Shown: positions 9,445 through 16,052 of the stretch, one piece after another
How the letters are laid out: every line of letters begins with the position of its first letter
Numbering within the stretch: the stretch's first letter is position 1
NCBI RefSeq assembly: GCF_000012485.1
Contig: NC_007512.1
Location: forward strand, 1,613,001-1,677,000
From: Pelodictyon luteolum DSM 273
Lineage (GTDB): Bacteria > Bacteroidota > Chlorobiia > Chlorobiales > Chlorobiaceae
Reading direction: 5' to 3'
DNA length: 64,000 bases
Made by a program: the position numbers and the translations under genes
Notes under the pieces: generated by a model
Databases searched by the model: none
What the model saw: the letters and a program-made list of their open reading frames with translations, nothing else
Told to the model about the DNA's origin: nothing

Positions 9445-10686
9445 TCAGTCTTCATCACTACCGCTTTTATGGCATCGCATACAGTTCTGATAGTTTCTGA
9501 TTCCTTCCTCACGATGCTCGGAGGCAATGTTCGACGCAGTGTGCTCATGGCATCCATAACAGGTGTACTTCTTAAAATCGGAAGAATCATTATGGCAGGT
9601 ACTGCAGCTTGCCCTATGGTCGCGGTCGAGACGGAAATATCGGTCATGATCGAAGCTTGCGGGCTTCCATGCCATGGTGCCATGGCAGGTGCTGCAGTTG
9701 GCGCCAGCGCTTGAGTGGAGGCGGTCTTTGGGCACCTCTCCTTTATGGCAGTCGATGCAGCGTTGAGCTGATGCAACTGTCTTGTGATCGAAGCTTGCCG
9801 GTTTCCAGCCGCTGGTACCATGGCAGGTGCTGCAGTTGGCACCGGCGCTTGAGTGGAGGCGGTCCCGGGGCACATCTCCTTTATGGCAGTCTATGCAGTT
9901 TGTACCGGATGCCAGCGACTTGTGATCGAAGCTTGCGGGTTTCCAGCCGCTGGTCCCATGGCAGGTGCTGCAGTTGGCACCGGCGCTTGAGTGGAGGCGG
10001 TCCCGGGGCACATCTCCTTTATGGCAGTCTAGGCAGCGTTGAGCTGATGCAACTGTCTTGTGATCGAAGCTTGCCGGTTTCCAGCCGCTGGTCCCATGGC
10101 AGGTGCTGCAGTTGGCACCGGCGCTTGAGTGGAGGCGGTCCCGGGGCACATCTCCTTTATGGCAGTCTAGGCAGTTTGTACCGGATGCCAGCGACTTGTG
10201 ATCGAAGCTTGCGGGCTTCCAGGCTCTGGTTGAATGGCATTCTCCACAGCTCCGGGTTGCGTAGTCGTGGAGTTTATCCTTTGGCTTTTGAACATCATGG
10301 CAAGAGTTGCAGTTGGCTCTGAGGTCAAAACTGATGCCTTCGTGCTTGAATGCGCGGACGGCTCTTGTCGAGTCACGACCCTTGTGATCGGTATGGCATC
10401 CGATACAGCTGTTCGCAGGCAGCCCCCTGTGGAACGATATTTTGCTGTCCTTCCGGAGAAGAGCCATTCCTTTGACGTTTTTGATGCCTATTTCCTCAGG
10501 CTTATGACAGCTCGTGCATTGCATAGCGAGTGCCCCCCTGAAAGGCCGGTGACATGAGAGGCAGTTTTTCTCTATATGAGCATGCCCCTGCATCAAAGGT
10601 CCAGGATTGAGCAGGTAATCCGGAAATGCAAGGACGAGGCCGACGACAATGGCGAAGAACGCAATGACAAGGATAACCAGTTTCAT
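9445..10686 (-). CDS. Hexadecahaem c-type cytochrome (16 CXXCH) with internal repeats
   Basis: This 413-aa protein has an N-terminal uncleaved anchor or signal (residues 1-20, MKLVILVIAFFAIVVGLVLA) followed by 16 CXXCH haem sites. Five single sites come first (Cys42, 57, 94, 126, 147). A central block has eight sites in four 46-aa units, each with one C(L/I)DCHKG and one CSTCHGT. The C-terminal cap has three sites (CSTCHND, CYGCHEH, CMRCHKS). Many additional histidines (FDHK, RLHSS, HEHT) could serve as distal ligands for bis-His haems. The protein should face the periplasm as a membrane-attached electron wire. It begins 4 bp after a b-type membrane cytochrome gene, so the two are almost certainly co-expressed. 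I do not recognise a named family beyond multihaem c3/c7-like cytochromes. Confidence 0.9.
   Translation of the reverse strand: MKLVILVIAFFAIVVGLVLAFPDYLLNPGPLMQGHAHIEKNCLSCHRPFRGALAMQCTSCHKPEEIGIKNVKGMALLRKDSKISFHRGLPANSCIGCHTDHKGRDSTRAVRAFKHEGISFDLRANCNSCHDVQKPKDKLHDYATRSCGECHSTRAWKPASFDHKSLASGTNCLDCHKGDVPRDRLHSSAGANCSTCHGTSGWKPASFDHKTVASAQRCLDCHKGDVPRDRLHSSAGANCSTCHGTSGWKPASFDHKSLASGTNCIDCHKGDVPRDRLHSSAGANCSTCHGTSGWKPASFDHKTVASAQRCIDCHKGEVPKDRLHSSAGANCSTCHGTMAWKPASFDHDRYFRLDRDHRASCSTCHNDSSDFKKYTCYGCHEHTASNIASEHREEGIRNYQNCMRCHKSGSDED
9648..10199 (-). repeat. Four tandem 138-bp coding repeats (276-bp super-period)
   Basis: Identical phase marks (GATCGAAGCTTGC on the plus strand) occur at 9648, 9786, 9924, 10062 and 10200, exactly 138 bp apart. 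Each unit encodes 46 aa with two haem sites. Two variants alternate: units starting 9648 and 9924 encode the TVASAQR linker, and units starting 9786 and 10062 encode SLASGTN. Units 2 and 4 differ at only about 2 of 138 bases. The array therefore seems to have grown by recent duplication of a 276-bp pair inside the 16-haem cytochrome gene. Confidence 0.93.
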
Positions 10687-10690
10687 TTTT

Positions 10691-11317
10691 TCACATCCAG
10701 TTTGCCCGGTTTGAGAAAAACAGGATTGAAACTACATGCACGAGAGTCAGGATTATCAGGAATGCGACCAGGGGCATATGCACCATTCTCCACTGGTTAA
10801 GGGCTTTCAGGGTCACTGCATTCCAGAAAAGTTGGCGGTCAAGGGCATCGTCTGGAGGGGTGAGGATACCGAGTTGCTGCTTTTTCAGCTTCGCCTCGTT
10901 CCTGAATCTCCGTACGAGATGCTGTCCGACATGGCCACTTGCTGTCACAATCATCATAAGTACCGTCGCTGCCCAGGGCAGAAATGCGTTGAAATGGATT
11001 CCGGAATGGACCAGTATCAATAGTGTTGCTATCCAGCCGGCGTGGCAATGCAGCTGGAGGAAGCGCTTCAGAGGTCCTTTCGGTATGATCTGTTTTTTTC
11101 TGGCCGAATAGAGGAAAGATAGCAGGAAAAATATGGTTCCAGCAACACCGAGGTACCGGCCGGCCAACTCTATTTGCAACTGGTGCAGCAGATAGTCGAG
11201 AGCCATCGATGCGACGATAAGCAGCAGATATGAAGCCGTCAGGGGTAAGGCTTTCCGGATCAGGATGGATTGCCCACATTGGCGGATCAGGTTACTGGTT
11301 TTTTGATTCCAGTACAA
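10691..11317 (-). CDS. b-type cytochrome membrane protein, partner of the 16-haem cytochrome
   Basis: This 208-aa integral membrane protein has about five hydrophobic helices (near residues 24-44, 55-71, 91-110, 112-130 and 181-201). Histidines sit in or at the ends of helices at positions 90, 92, 104, 108, 129, 133, 180 and 194, with contexts LHCHAGW, LVHSGIHF, SGHVGQHL, RMVHMPL and LVHVVS. This pattern fits a di-haem b cytochrome that could exchange electrons with the quinone pool. The start is a TTG at 11317 with an AGGGA Shine-Dalgarno 6 nt upstream. No in-frame ATG occurs before Met38, which lies inside the first helix. It is followed after 4 bp by the 16-haem cytochrome gene. The family is not one I can name with certainty; cytochrome b561 or ferric-reductase-like folds are the nearest. 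Confidence 0.75.
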   Translation of the reverse strand: MYWNQKTSNLIRQCGQSILIRKALPLTASYLLLIVASMALDYLLHQLQIELAGRYLGVAGTIFFLLSFLYSARKKQIIPKGPLKRFLQLHCHAGWIATLLILVHSGIHFNAFLPWAATVLMMIVTASGHVGQHLVRRFRNEAKLKKQQLGILTPPDDALDRQLFWNAVTLKALNQWRMVHMPLVAFLIILTLVHVVSILFFSNRANWM

Positions 11318-11332
11318 AGATATCCCTGATTC

Positions 11333-11371
11333 CTTAAACGAGCCTTAAGCCCGGCTTAAAAGTGTCTTAAA
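11333..11371 (-). promoter_or_regulatory. Four direct CTTAAR repeats at 11-bp period (PmrA/QseB-like box array)
   Basis: On the plus strand CTTAAA (11333-11338), CTTAAG (11344-11349), CTTAAA (11355-11360) and CTTAAA (11366-11371) are separated by exactly 5 bp each. Read toward the b-cytochrome gene this is YTTAAG-N5 repeated four times. Direct hexamer repeats with 11-bp spacing are the operator form of OmpR/PhoB-family response regulators, and YTTAAK-N5-YTTAAK is the PmrA box. The array ends 16 bp upstream of the b-cytochrome start codon. No response-regulator gene is present in the window. Confidence 0.7.
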
Positions 11372-11390
11372 ACAGCCCAGCCAACGGGTG

Positions 11391-11710
11391 CTATACATCC
11401 AGAAGGAAAGACCCGCTTGAACGGGACCCATTCCCACTCGTTCCAGAACGAAGGGCAATCGAGCAGAAATTTTTGATTTTGCTGACAATAGAGAAGGGAT
11501 CACTCACACCCGGAAGACCCTGCCGAAATTGCCGGAAGCTATTTCTCACTGAAACCGAATCTGTTGTTTTCAGCACTGCACACTTCGAATTTTTTAATCC
11601 GTTCGCCGTCCATGAATCGATCAAAGTGCCTTCGAGCGAATGCTTGATGGAATTGGAAAAGAGATGCATCAACATGATTTCAAGCAGTGACGCATCGAAA
11701 ACAATCAATC
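11391..11710 (-). pseudogene. Decayed histidine-kinase ATPase-domain fragment
   Basis: The minus-strand frame here reads VFDASLLEIMLMHLFSNSIK HS, a good match to the N-box of HATPase_c domains (LL..L..NLLSNAIKYS). Further on, KTTDSVSV sits where the G1 box (DTGxGI) is expected, FRQFRQG where the F-box helix is expected, and GVSDPFSIVSKI where the G2 box (GxGLSIV) is expected. The end SGNGSRSSGSFLLDV-like tail resembles the closing strand of the domain. The nucleotide-binding glycines of G1 and G2 are lost. The upstream part runs straight into the cyc2 terminator hairpin, so no dimerisation or sensor domain exists. I read it as the 3' remnant of a sensor kinase gene. A chance open frame is the alternative. 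Confidence 0.5.
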
Positions 11711-11763
11711 CCGAAGAGGGCGACGGCAAGAATAAGAGGGGGGACGGCAGAGGAAATAAAAGA

Positions 11764-11818
11764 GCCGGCCCCAATCCTGTTCCGCCACACACACAAACGG
11801 AACCAGACCGGGGCCGGC
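11764..11818 (-). terminator. Long hairpin terminator downstream of cyc2
   Basis: GCCGGCCCC (11764-11772) pairs with GGGGCCGGC (11810-11818), and an inner stem GTTCCG/CGGAAC extends it around a CA-rich loop. Read on the minus strand the stem is followed by TCTTTTATTTCC. It lies 85 bp after the cyc2 stop, which suits termination of the c5-cyc2 transcript and separates it from the b-cytochrome unit. Confidence 0.75.
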
Positions 11819-11902
11819 ATAAAAGCAATCAAGAGATAAACGGGGGGCTTACCTCCTGACTACCGCTGAATAAACCCGCCGGAAAGCGGGAATGCTACTC
11901 CA

Positions 11903-13168
11903 TCAGAATGCGCTGTACAGCATCACTGTTGTCAGGTTGTCGCCCTTCGCATCAAGGTTGGCGTCATACGAGTAGAAGCTGTGGTTGATCTGCACGGTCA
12001 CGTTCTTAGCAACCAGATAGTTCATGCCGAGCGTCACAGCATCTTCCCCATCCAATGTTGCTTTTCCATTGCTGGCCGAACGGTATGCAGCACCAAGGGT
12101 GAGTTTGTAGGGAATAACACCCAGTTCCGCAGCAAGAGTCAGTGCTTCGGCACCTTTTGTATAAATATTGGTGGCAGCGTTGTCTGCCGATCCATAAGTC
12201 AGATAGACGCCAAGCGGCAGTTCACCCACATTACCCTGAGCCTGCGCGTCGACTGCCCATGCATTGGCGCTTTGGCTCGTTTCTGGATAGGTTGTCGTAA
12301 CCGGATCCGTAGTCGCATCCACAACCGCTTCTGTATATCTGGCGTCACCGTTCCACACCTGGAAACCGGCAGCAAGATCCCAACCGCCGATGGTCGGCGT
12401 CACCGCACCACGGAGATAACTGAACATCTGTCCGGAAGAAAAGATAGGATCCGCATTCGATCCTCGCTTGACATACGGCGAGAAGTTCAGGTAACCATAC
12501 TTGTGGTAGGCTACCAGCGCTGCGCCTGTAGCTGCTGTAGCAGTGCCGATGTACTGCTGGGCAGATGTTTCAGTCCGGTTTTCGAAGGCGCGGCTGAACC
12601 TGACCGCTCCGGTATTGAGGAGTTCAAAACCGTAGGCCGGGCCCTGGGTATCGGTGGTGAAGGGAATGACGTTGGCGATGAACTCCTTTCCCAGGTCGAA
12701 CACGAAAGGCATCTTGAAGGCAGCGAACACGCCGCCGGTACTCACGTTGGCAAGGTTGAGTTCAGTCTGGAATCCGATATTCTCAGCCACCCTGCCTCCT
12801 ACGGACAGAAATGCCTCGTCGGGGATCTGGAACTCTCCATCATTGAGCATACCATCTGGGCCCGTTGTCGTGGTGCCGTTCTTCTTCTGGTAACGCAGCT
12901 TGGTCACCAGTCCAAGATTGAGGCTAGAAGGAATGGACAGATCCTTGTCCTCGATGGTCTGCTGGGACCCCTTCATGACATAGCCCCTCGCCTTGAAATC
13001 ACGACCGAATGCGTTGAGCATAGGGAAGCGCTGGAAATGGCATGCGGTGCAGGACATGCCGGTCTGCCGTGCAAAAACCGGCGTTGCCTCGGCATCCTGA
13101 GGGAGTGCAAGCAGCAGGGCGGAAACCGCCCCGCCAGCAAGCACCCCAAGTGCATTTTTAAACTTCAT
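11903..13168 (-). CDS. cyc2: Cyc2-type outer-membrane fused cytochrome-porin (putative Fe(II) oxidase)
   Basis: This 421-aa protein has a signal peptide (cleavage near residue 28, after DAEA), then a single haem site CTACH (Cys40, Cys43, His44) embedded in the Cyc2 signature: SCTACHFQRFPMLNAFGRDF, then KARGY. The remaining 350 or so residues have alternating, aromatic-rich strands ending in F (VMLYSAF), typical of a 16-strand outer-membrane beta barrel. In characterised iron oxidisers Cyc2 takes electrons from Fe(II) outside the cell and passes them through the barrel to periplasmic cytochromes. It follows a c5-type cytochrome gene by 66 bp, the pairing known from photoferrotrophic Chlorobium. 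The ATG at 13168 has an upstream AAGGAGT Shine-Dalgarno. The function in this strain is inferred. Confidence 0.88.
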   Translation of the reverse strand: MKFKNALGVLAGGAVSALLLALPQDAEATPVFARQTGMSCTACHFQRFPMLNAFGRDFKARGYVMKGSQQTIEDKDLSIPSSLNLGLVTKLRYQKKNGTTTTGPDGMLNDGEFQIPDEAFLSVGGRVAENIGFQTELNLANVSTGGVFAAFKMPFVFDLGKEFIANVIPFTTDTQGPAYGFELLNTGAVRFSRAFENRTETSAQQYIGTATAATGAALVAYHKYGYLNFSPYVKRGSNADPIFSSGQMFSYLRGAVTPTIGGWDLAAGFQVWNGDARYTEAVVDATTDPVTTTYPETSQSANAWAVDAQAQGNVGELPLGVYLTYGSADNAATNIYTKGAEALTLAAELGVIPYKLTLGAAYRSASNGKATLDGEDAVTLGMNYLVAKNVTVQINHSFYSYDANLDAKGDNLTTVMLYSAF

Positions 13169-13234
13169 ACGGTACTCCTTGTTGTGGTTGGTTGGTTGGT
13201 TGGGAAAAACGGGACGAATCCCGTCAATGCAGCA

Positions 13235-13585
13235 TCAGAGGCTTTTGGTCACCATGAAGGCAACAGCATCTGCAATCTGGGCGTCAGTCAACGACTGCTT
13301 GCCTCCACGGGCAGGCATTCCTTTGAACCCCTTGATGGAATTAGCCAGCACGGGAGCAAAACCACCCGCAACTCTGGCACTCCATGCCACCTTGTCGCCG
13401 GGTTTTGGTGCGCCCATGATGCCGTTATTGTGGCAGACCGCACAGGTGGAATTGTAGATCGCAGCTCCTTTGACAAGATCATGCTGCGCCTTCAGGGCTG
13501 CAGGATCGGGAGACGCTGCCTGAAGGGGCTGCTGAGACAGCAACAGGGAACAGGCGAATACTGCTGAATAAAAGATTCTTTTCAT
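13235..13585 (-). CDS. Periplasmic c5-type monohaem cytochrome
   Basis: This 116-aa protein has a signal peptide (MKRIFYSAVFACSLLLS, cleavage near AQA-like site LQAA at residues 21-24), haem site CAVCH (Cys48, Cys51, His52) and the distal Met90 in GFKGMPARGG. The helix LTDAQIADAVAFMV closes the class I fold. This resembles the cytochrome c5/c555 family of small soluble carriers. It is directly upstream of cyc2 on the same strand and is the likely first electron acceptor from it. The ATG at 13585 is chosen because it begins a normal signal peptide; the open frame upstream (from 13672) runs through a hairpin and is not protein-like. Confidence 0.9.
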   Translation of the reverse strand: MKRIFYSAVFACSLLLSQQPLQAASPDPAALKAQHDLVKGAAIYNSTCAVCHNNGIMGAPKPGDKVAWSARVAGGFAPVLANSIKGFKGMPARGGKQSLTDAQIADAVAFMVTKSL

Positions 13586-13615
13586 GGGGATGATCTCCGG
13601 ACAGGTTAACAAATG

Positions 13616-13641
13616 CCTTTCGTGAATTGGGTCACGAAAGG
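13616..13641 (-). promoter_or_regulatory. Perfect 10-bp inverted repeat upstream of the c5-cyc2 unit
   Basis: CCTTTCGTGA (13616-13625) and TCACGAAAGG (13632-13641) are exact inverted copies with a 6-bp centre. The repeat sits 31 bp upstream of the c5 start codon. It could be a repressor operator or a 5'-leader hairpin. It is not followed by a T-run, so it is unlikely to be a terminator. Confidence 0.55.
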
Positions 13642-13748
13642 TGAAGAGTGTGCTGGTGATAATGACTTCCATGACAACGGAACATCAACAAAAATCTACC
13701 GCACTGCGATATTCCGTGAATTGCATATGGATAAAAACCGTGGACGAT

Positions 13749-13764
13749 ATTAACAATCGTTAAT
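13749..13764. promoter_or_regulatory. Palindrome ATTAAC-AATC-GTTAAT, candidate operator (c5-cyc2 side)
   Basis: A 6-bp perfect inverted repeat with a 4-bp centre, containing the 12-mer TAACAATCGTTA. The identical 12-mer occurs upstream of hupS at 16592-16603, and a one-step variant (TAACAATTGTTT) lies 80 bp away at 13830-13841. The cognate regulator is unknown. Confidence 0.45.
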
Positions 13765-13830
13765 CCTCCCCATAAAAAAACAGGGAGGTTATCCCTGCAT
13801 CACCTGCATCACCTGCAACATATGCAATAT

Positions 13831-13840
13831 AACAATTGTT
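13831..13840. promoter_or_regulatory. Palindrome AACAATTGTT, second copy of the candidate operator
   Basis: A perfect 10-bp palindrome sharing the AACAATYGTT core with the sites at 13749-13764 and 16592-16603. It lies in the same control region upstream of the c5-cyc2 unit. Confidence 0.4.
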
Positions 13841-14122
13841 TACTCTTATCAAAAAAAAACACCGGCCTCGGACGGTGACAACCGGGCAGTTCCCGACAGA
13901 ATTCCGATAGAGATGGGAGTCCTTGACATTTTGCCGCCATCATTCAGTCACTGTCCGGATTGCAGCATACAGGAAAATGATCCAAAACGTCCCGCTTTGG
14001 CATACATTCCCTACCCCATCCATGCGCATCCAGAACAATCGTACTGAAAACTCCCAGTGATGGCATAGGACTTGCGGATTATTATGATAACAGAGTCAAT
14101 CAACAACAAAAAAGGAGCTACC

Positions 14123-14431
14123 ATGCAGAACGGATCGCTAATGGGCAAACTGTTCGACTTTTCATTCAAGGAGTTCATCACCCTCCAGATCATCAAATAC
14201 CTTTACATTATGGGGATCGTCTTTGCCGCCATCACTGCCCTCAGCACAGTCGGGGCAGGCTTTGCCACGATGCAGTACAGCTTCTGGAGCGGCCTTGGCG
14301 GAATACTGATGGCGCCAGTCGTCTTTTTCCTTCTCCTGCTTATCGTCAGATTACTTCTCGAAGCGCTTGTGGCGACGTTCCGCATCGCAGAGAACACCAC
14401 AATCCTCGTTGAGCGGAACGCAAAGCTGTAA
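14123..14431 (+). CDS. Small membrane protein, DUF4282-like
   Basis: This 102-aa protein has two hydrophobic segments, at about residues 24-46 (IIKYLYIMGIVFAAITALS) and 57-85 (GGILMAPVVFFLLLLIVRLLL), followed by VRLLLEALVATFRIAENT. This two-helix layout with an RxxxE end matches DUF4282 proteins, which have no known function. The ATG at 14123 is preferred because an AAAGGAGC Shine-Dalgarno sits just upstream; the open frame starts 17 codons earlier. Its stop lies 7 bp from the convergent cstA stop. Confidence 0.75.
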   Translation: MQNGSLMGKLFDFSFKEFITLQIIKYLYIMGIVFAAITALSTVGAGFATMQYSFWSGLGGILMAPVVFFLLLLIVRLLLEALVATFRIAENTTILVERNAKL

Positions 14432-14438
14432 GGCCGCT

Positions 14439-16052
14439 TCAGGCGGAGGCTTTCTTCCGGACCACGCGGATGCTCTGCAGAAGCATAAAGAGCGCAAGGG
14501 CGATAAGTACGATGGCAATTGCAGCCAGCAGGTCCTTGCGGGGATCGGCCGTCATGAACTCCCATGTTTTTACCACGAGAGCGCTGAGGGTGGTGAGAAG
14601 CATCAGGACCGCCGGTACGGCCGTCAGCTTCCAGTTCCCGCCTCTCCTGAAGAGCCATACGCTCGTGACGATGAACACCACGCTTGCGACCAACTGGTTG
14701 GCTGAACCAAAAATGGGCCAGATTGCCTGCCAGTTGCCGAGGGCAAGCATGGCGGCAAGAAACCCGATCAGGAGCGTAATGCCATATTTGTTTTTCATGC
14801 CGGGGAGGCCGAAGGTTTCCCCAAGCAGTTCTGATCCGACATAGCGCGTGATGCGGGTGGCCGAGTCAAGCGTCGTCATGACAAAAGTCTTCAGCATGGT
14901 GATGCCGACAAGGGCGCCGAAGGTGCCGAGCACCGGCTTTGTCACCTCACCGTAGCCAACGCCGAAGGTTTTGATCCACCCACCTTTCTGAAACACCTCC
15001 TGGTAAACGAACCCGTGCTGTCCGACTGGCAGCTCTTTCCAATAGAGACCTGCCGTAACGGAAACGATTGCAAGAACAGCAAGAGCCGATTCGGTGACCA
15101 TGGCGCCGTAACCGACCGCCCTGACATCCTTCATGGTTGGCAGCTGTTTTGCTGTAGTGCCGCTGGCAACAAGACTGTGAAAACCCGATACCGCTCCGCA
15201 GCCGATGGTAATGAACAGCATCGGGAACATCCAGCCCTGATCGCTTGAAAAAGCCACCACCGGAGGGGCATGAAGCTCCGGACGCGAGAGCAGGAGGCCG
15301 AGAAATCCGAAAAACATCCCTGCAAAAAGAACGAGAGCGGCCAGATGGTCACGAGGCTGCAGGAGAAGAGTGACGGGCGTCACAGAGGCCGTCATGCCAT
15401 AAAAAATGAGGATCACCGTCCACCACTGCTCAGGGTTCGGTACCGGAAGGCTCAGGGGGTAGCGGTAGCCAAGAACGATGAGACCGAAAAGCATGGCAAC
15501 GCCGAGCAGCGAGGAAAGCGGAATGGAAAAGCCCCGATGATACATCAGCCAGCCGATGAGCGATGCCACGGGGATGAGGCCGATGGTCGGCAGTACCACT
15601 TCAGGCGTATTGGCAAGCGTCTGGCCGGCAATGGCGGCAAACACCGCGACGATGAGGATGAGGGTCAGGAAAACAAAGAGGCTGAAAACAATCTTGGAGT
15701 TCCGGTCGAGGATGTTCTCAGTCAGGTCGGCAATCGATCGGCCCTCGTTTTTTGCCGAAATAGCCAACGAAGCGAGGTCGTGGACCGCACCCATGAAGAT
15801 GCTTCCGAAAACGATCCATGCAAGAGCGGGCAGCCATCCCCAGTAGAGACAGGCTATGACAGGACCGATGATGGGAGCCGCACCGGCAATTGAGGCGAAA
15901 TGATGACCAAAAAGGATCAGCCAGTGCTTGGCAGGCACAAAGTCGACGCCGTCATTCTGCTTTACTGCCGGAGTCTCCTCAGCCTCGTCAATGCCAAGCT
16001 GCCGGGCGAGAACCGGGCTGTAGTTTATTGGAAACCCGTTTCGCGACATCAT
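14439..16052 (-). CDS. cstA: Carbon starvation protein A family transporter
   Basis: This 537-aa polytopic membrane protein belongs to the CstA family, with the characteristic HHFASIAGAAPIIGPVIA near residue 50 and later GWMFPMLFITIGCGAVSGFH and MTTLDSATRITRYV segments. Studied homologues import peptides or pyruvate under carbon limitation. The length is in the range of the shorter CstA/BtsT-like members. Start at 16052 (MMSRNGFPINYSPVLARQLG). No LytTR-type two-component genes that control cstA/btsT in enterobacteria are present. In a phototroph it may recover small organic acids for mixotrophic growth. Confidence 0.9.
   Translation of the reverse strand: MMSRNGFPINYSPVLARQLGIDEAEETPAVKQNDGVDFVPAKHWLILFGHHFASIAGAAPIIGPVIACLYWGWLPALAWIVFGSIFMGAVHDLASLAISAKNEGRSIADLTENILDRNSKIVFSLFVFLTLILIVAVFAAIAGQTLANTPEVVLPTIGLIPVASLIGWLMYHRGFSIPLSSLLGVAMLFGLIVLGYRYPLSLPVPNPEQWWTVILIFYGMTASVTPVTLLLQPRDHLAALVLFAGMFFGFLGLLLSRPELHAPPVVAFSSDQGWMFPMLFITIGCGAVSGFHSLVASGTTAKQLPTMKDVRAVGYGAMVTESALAVLAIVSVTAGLYWKELPVGQHGFVYQEVFQKGGWIKTFGVGYGEVTKPVLGTFGALVGITMLKTFVMTTLDSATRITRYVGSELLGETFGLPGMKNKYGITLLIGFLAAMLALGNWQAIWPIFGSANQLVASVVFIVTSVWLFRRGGNWKLTAVPAVLMLLTTLSALVVKTWEFMTADPRKDLLAAIAIVLIALALFMLLQSIRVVRKKASA

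Larger units (their letters stand above)
11318..11902. other. Intergenic stretch between Cyc2 and b-cytochrome genes
   Basis: This 585-bp gap holds three things listed separately: the CTTAAR box array (11333-11371), a histidine-kinase fragment (about 11391-11710, minus strand) and the cyc2 terminator hairpin (11764-11818). No intact gene is supported. Open frames on both strands reach 128-145 codons, but only the minus frame resembles a known protein. Confidence 0.7.
13586..14122. other. A/T-rich regulatory intergenic region between c5-cyc2 and the DUF4282-like gene
   Basis: These 537 bp are clearly richer in A/T than the neighbouring genes and carry no credible gene. They hold the 13616-13641 inverted repeat, two palindromes of the AACAATYGTT type (13749-13764 and 13831-13840), a CCTCCC/GGGAGG hairpin (13765-13788), and three imperfect copies of a 9-bp direct repeat (CTGCATCAC, 13795-13821). 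The concentration of dyads suggests the control region for the divergent c5-cyc2 transcript. Confidence 0.6.

Noticed and set aside
9648-10199. Possible CRISPR-like array
   Set aside because: The units are 138 bp with no short spacers and are in-frame coding repeats of a cytochrome.
9609-10322. Long plus-strand open frame (237 codons) with internal repeats opposite the 16-haem gene
   Set aside because: Its repeats simply mirror the 138-bp haem repeats. The minus frame has signal peptide, 16 CXXCH motifs and normal protein composition, and the plus frame has none of these.
11473-11859. 128-codon plus-strand open frame in the Cyc2/b-cytochrome gap
   Set aside because: It has no protein-like features and crosses the terminator hairpin. 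The minus frame explains the region better as a kinase remnant.
11981-13567. 528-codon plus-strand open frame across cyc2 and c5
   Set aside because: It is an antisense shadow with no recognisable domain. The minus strand encodes Cyc2 and c5 with clear motifs and a Shine-Dalgarno.
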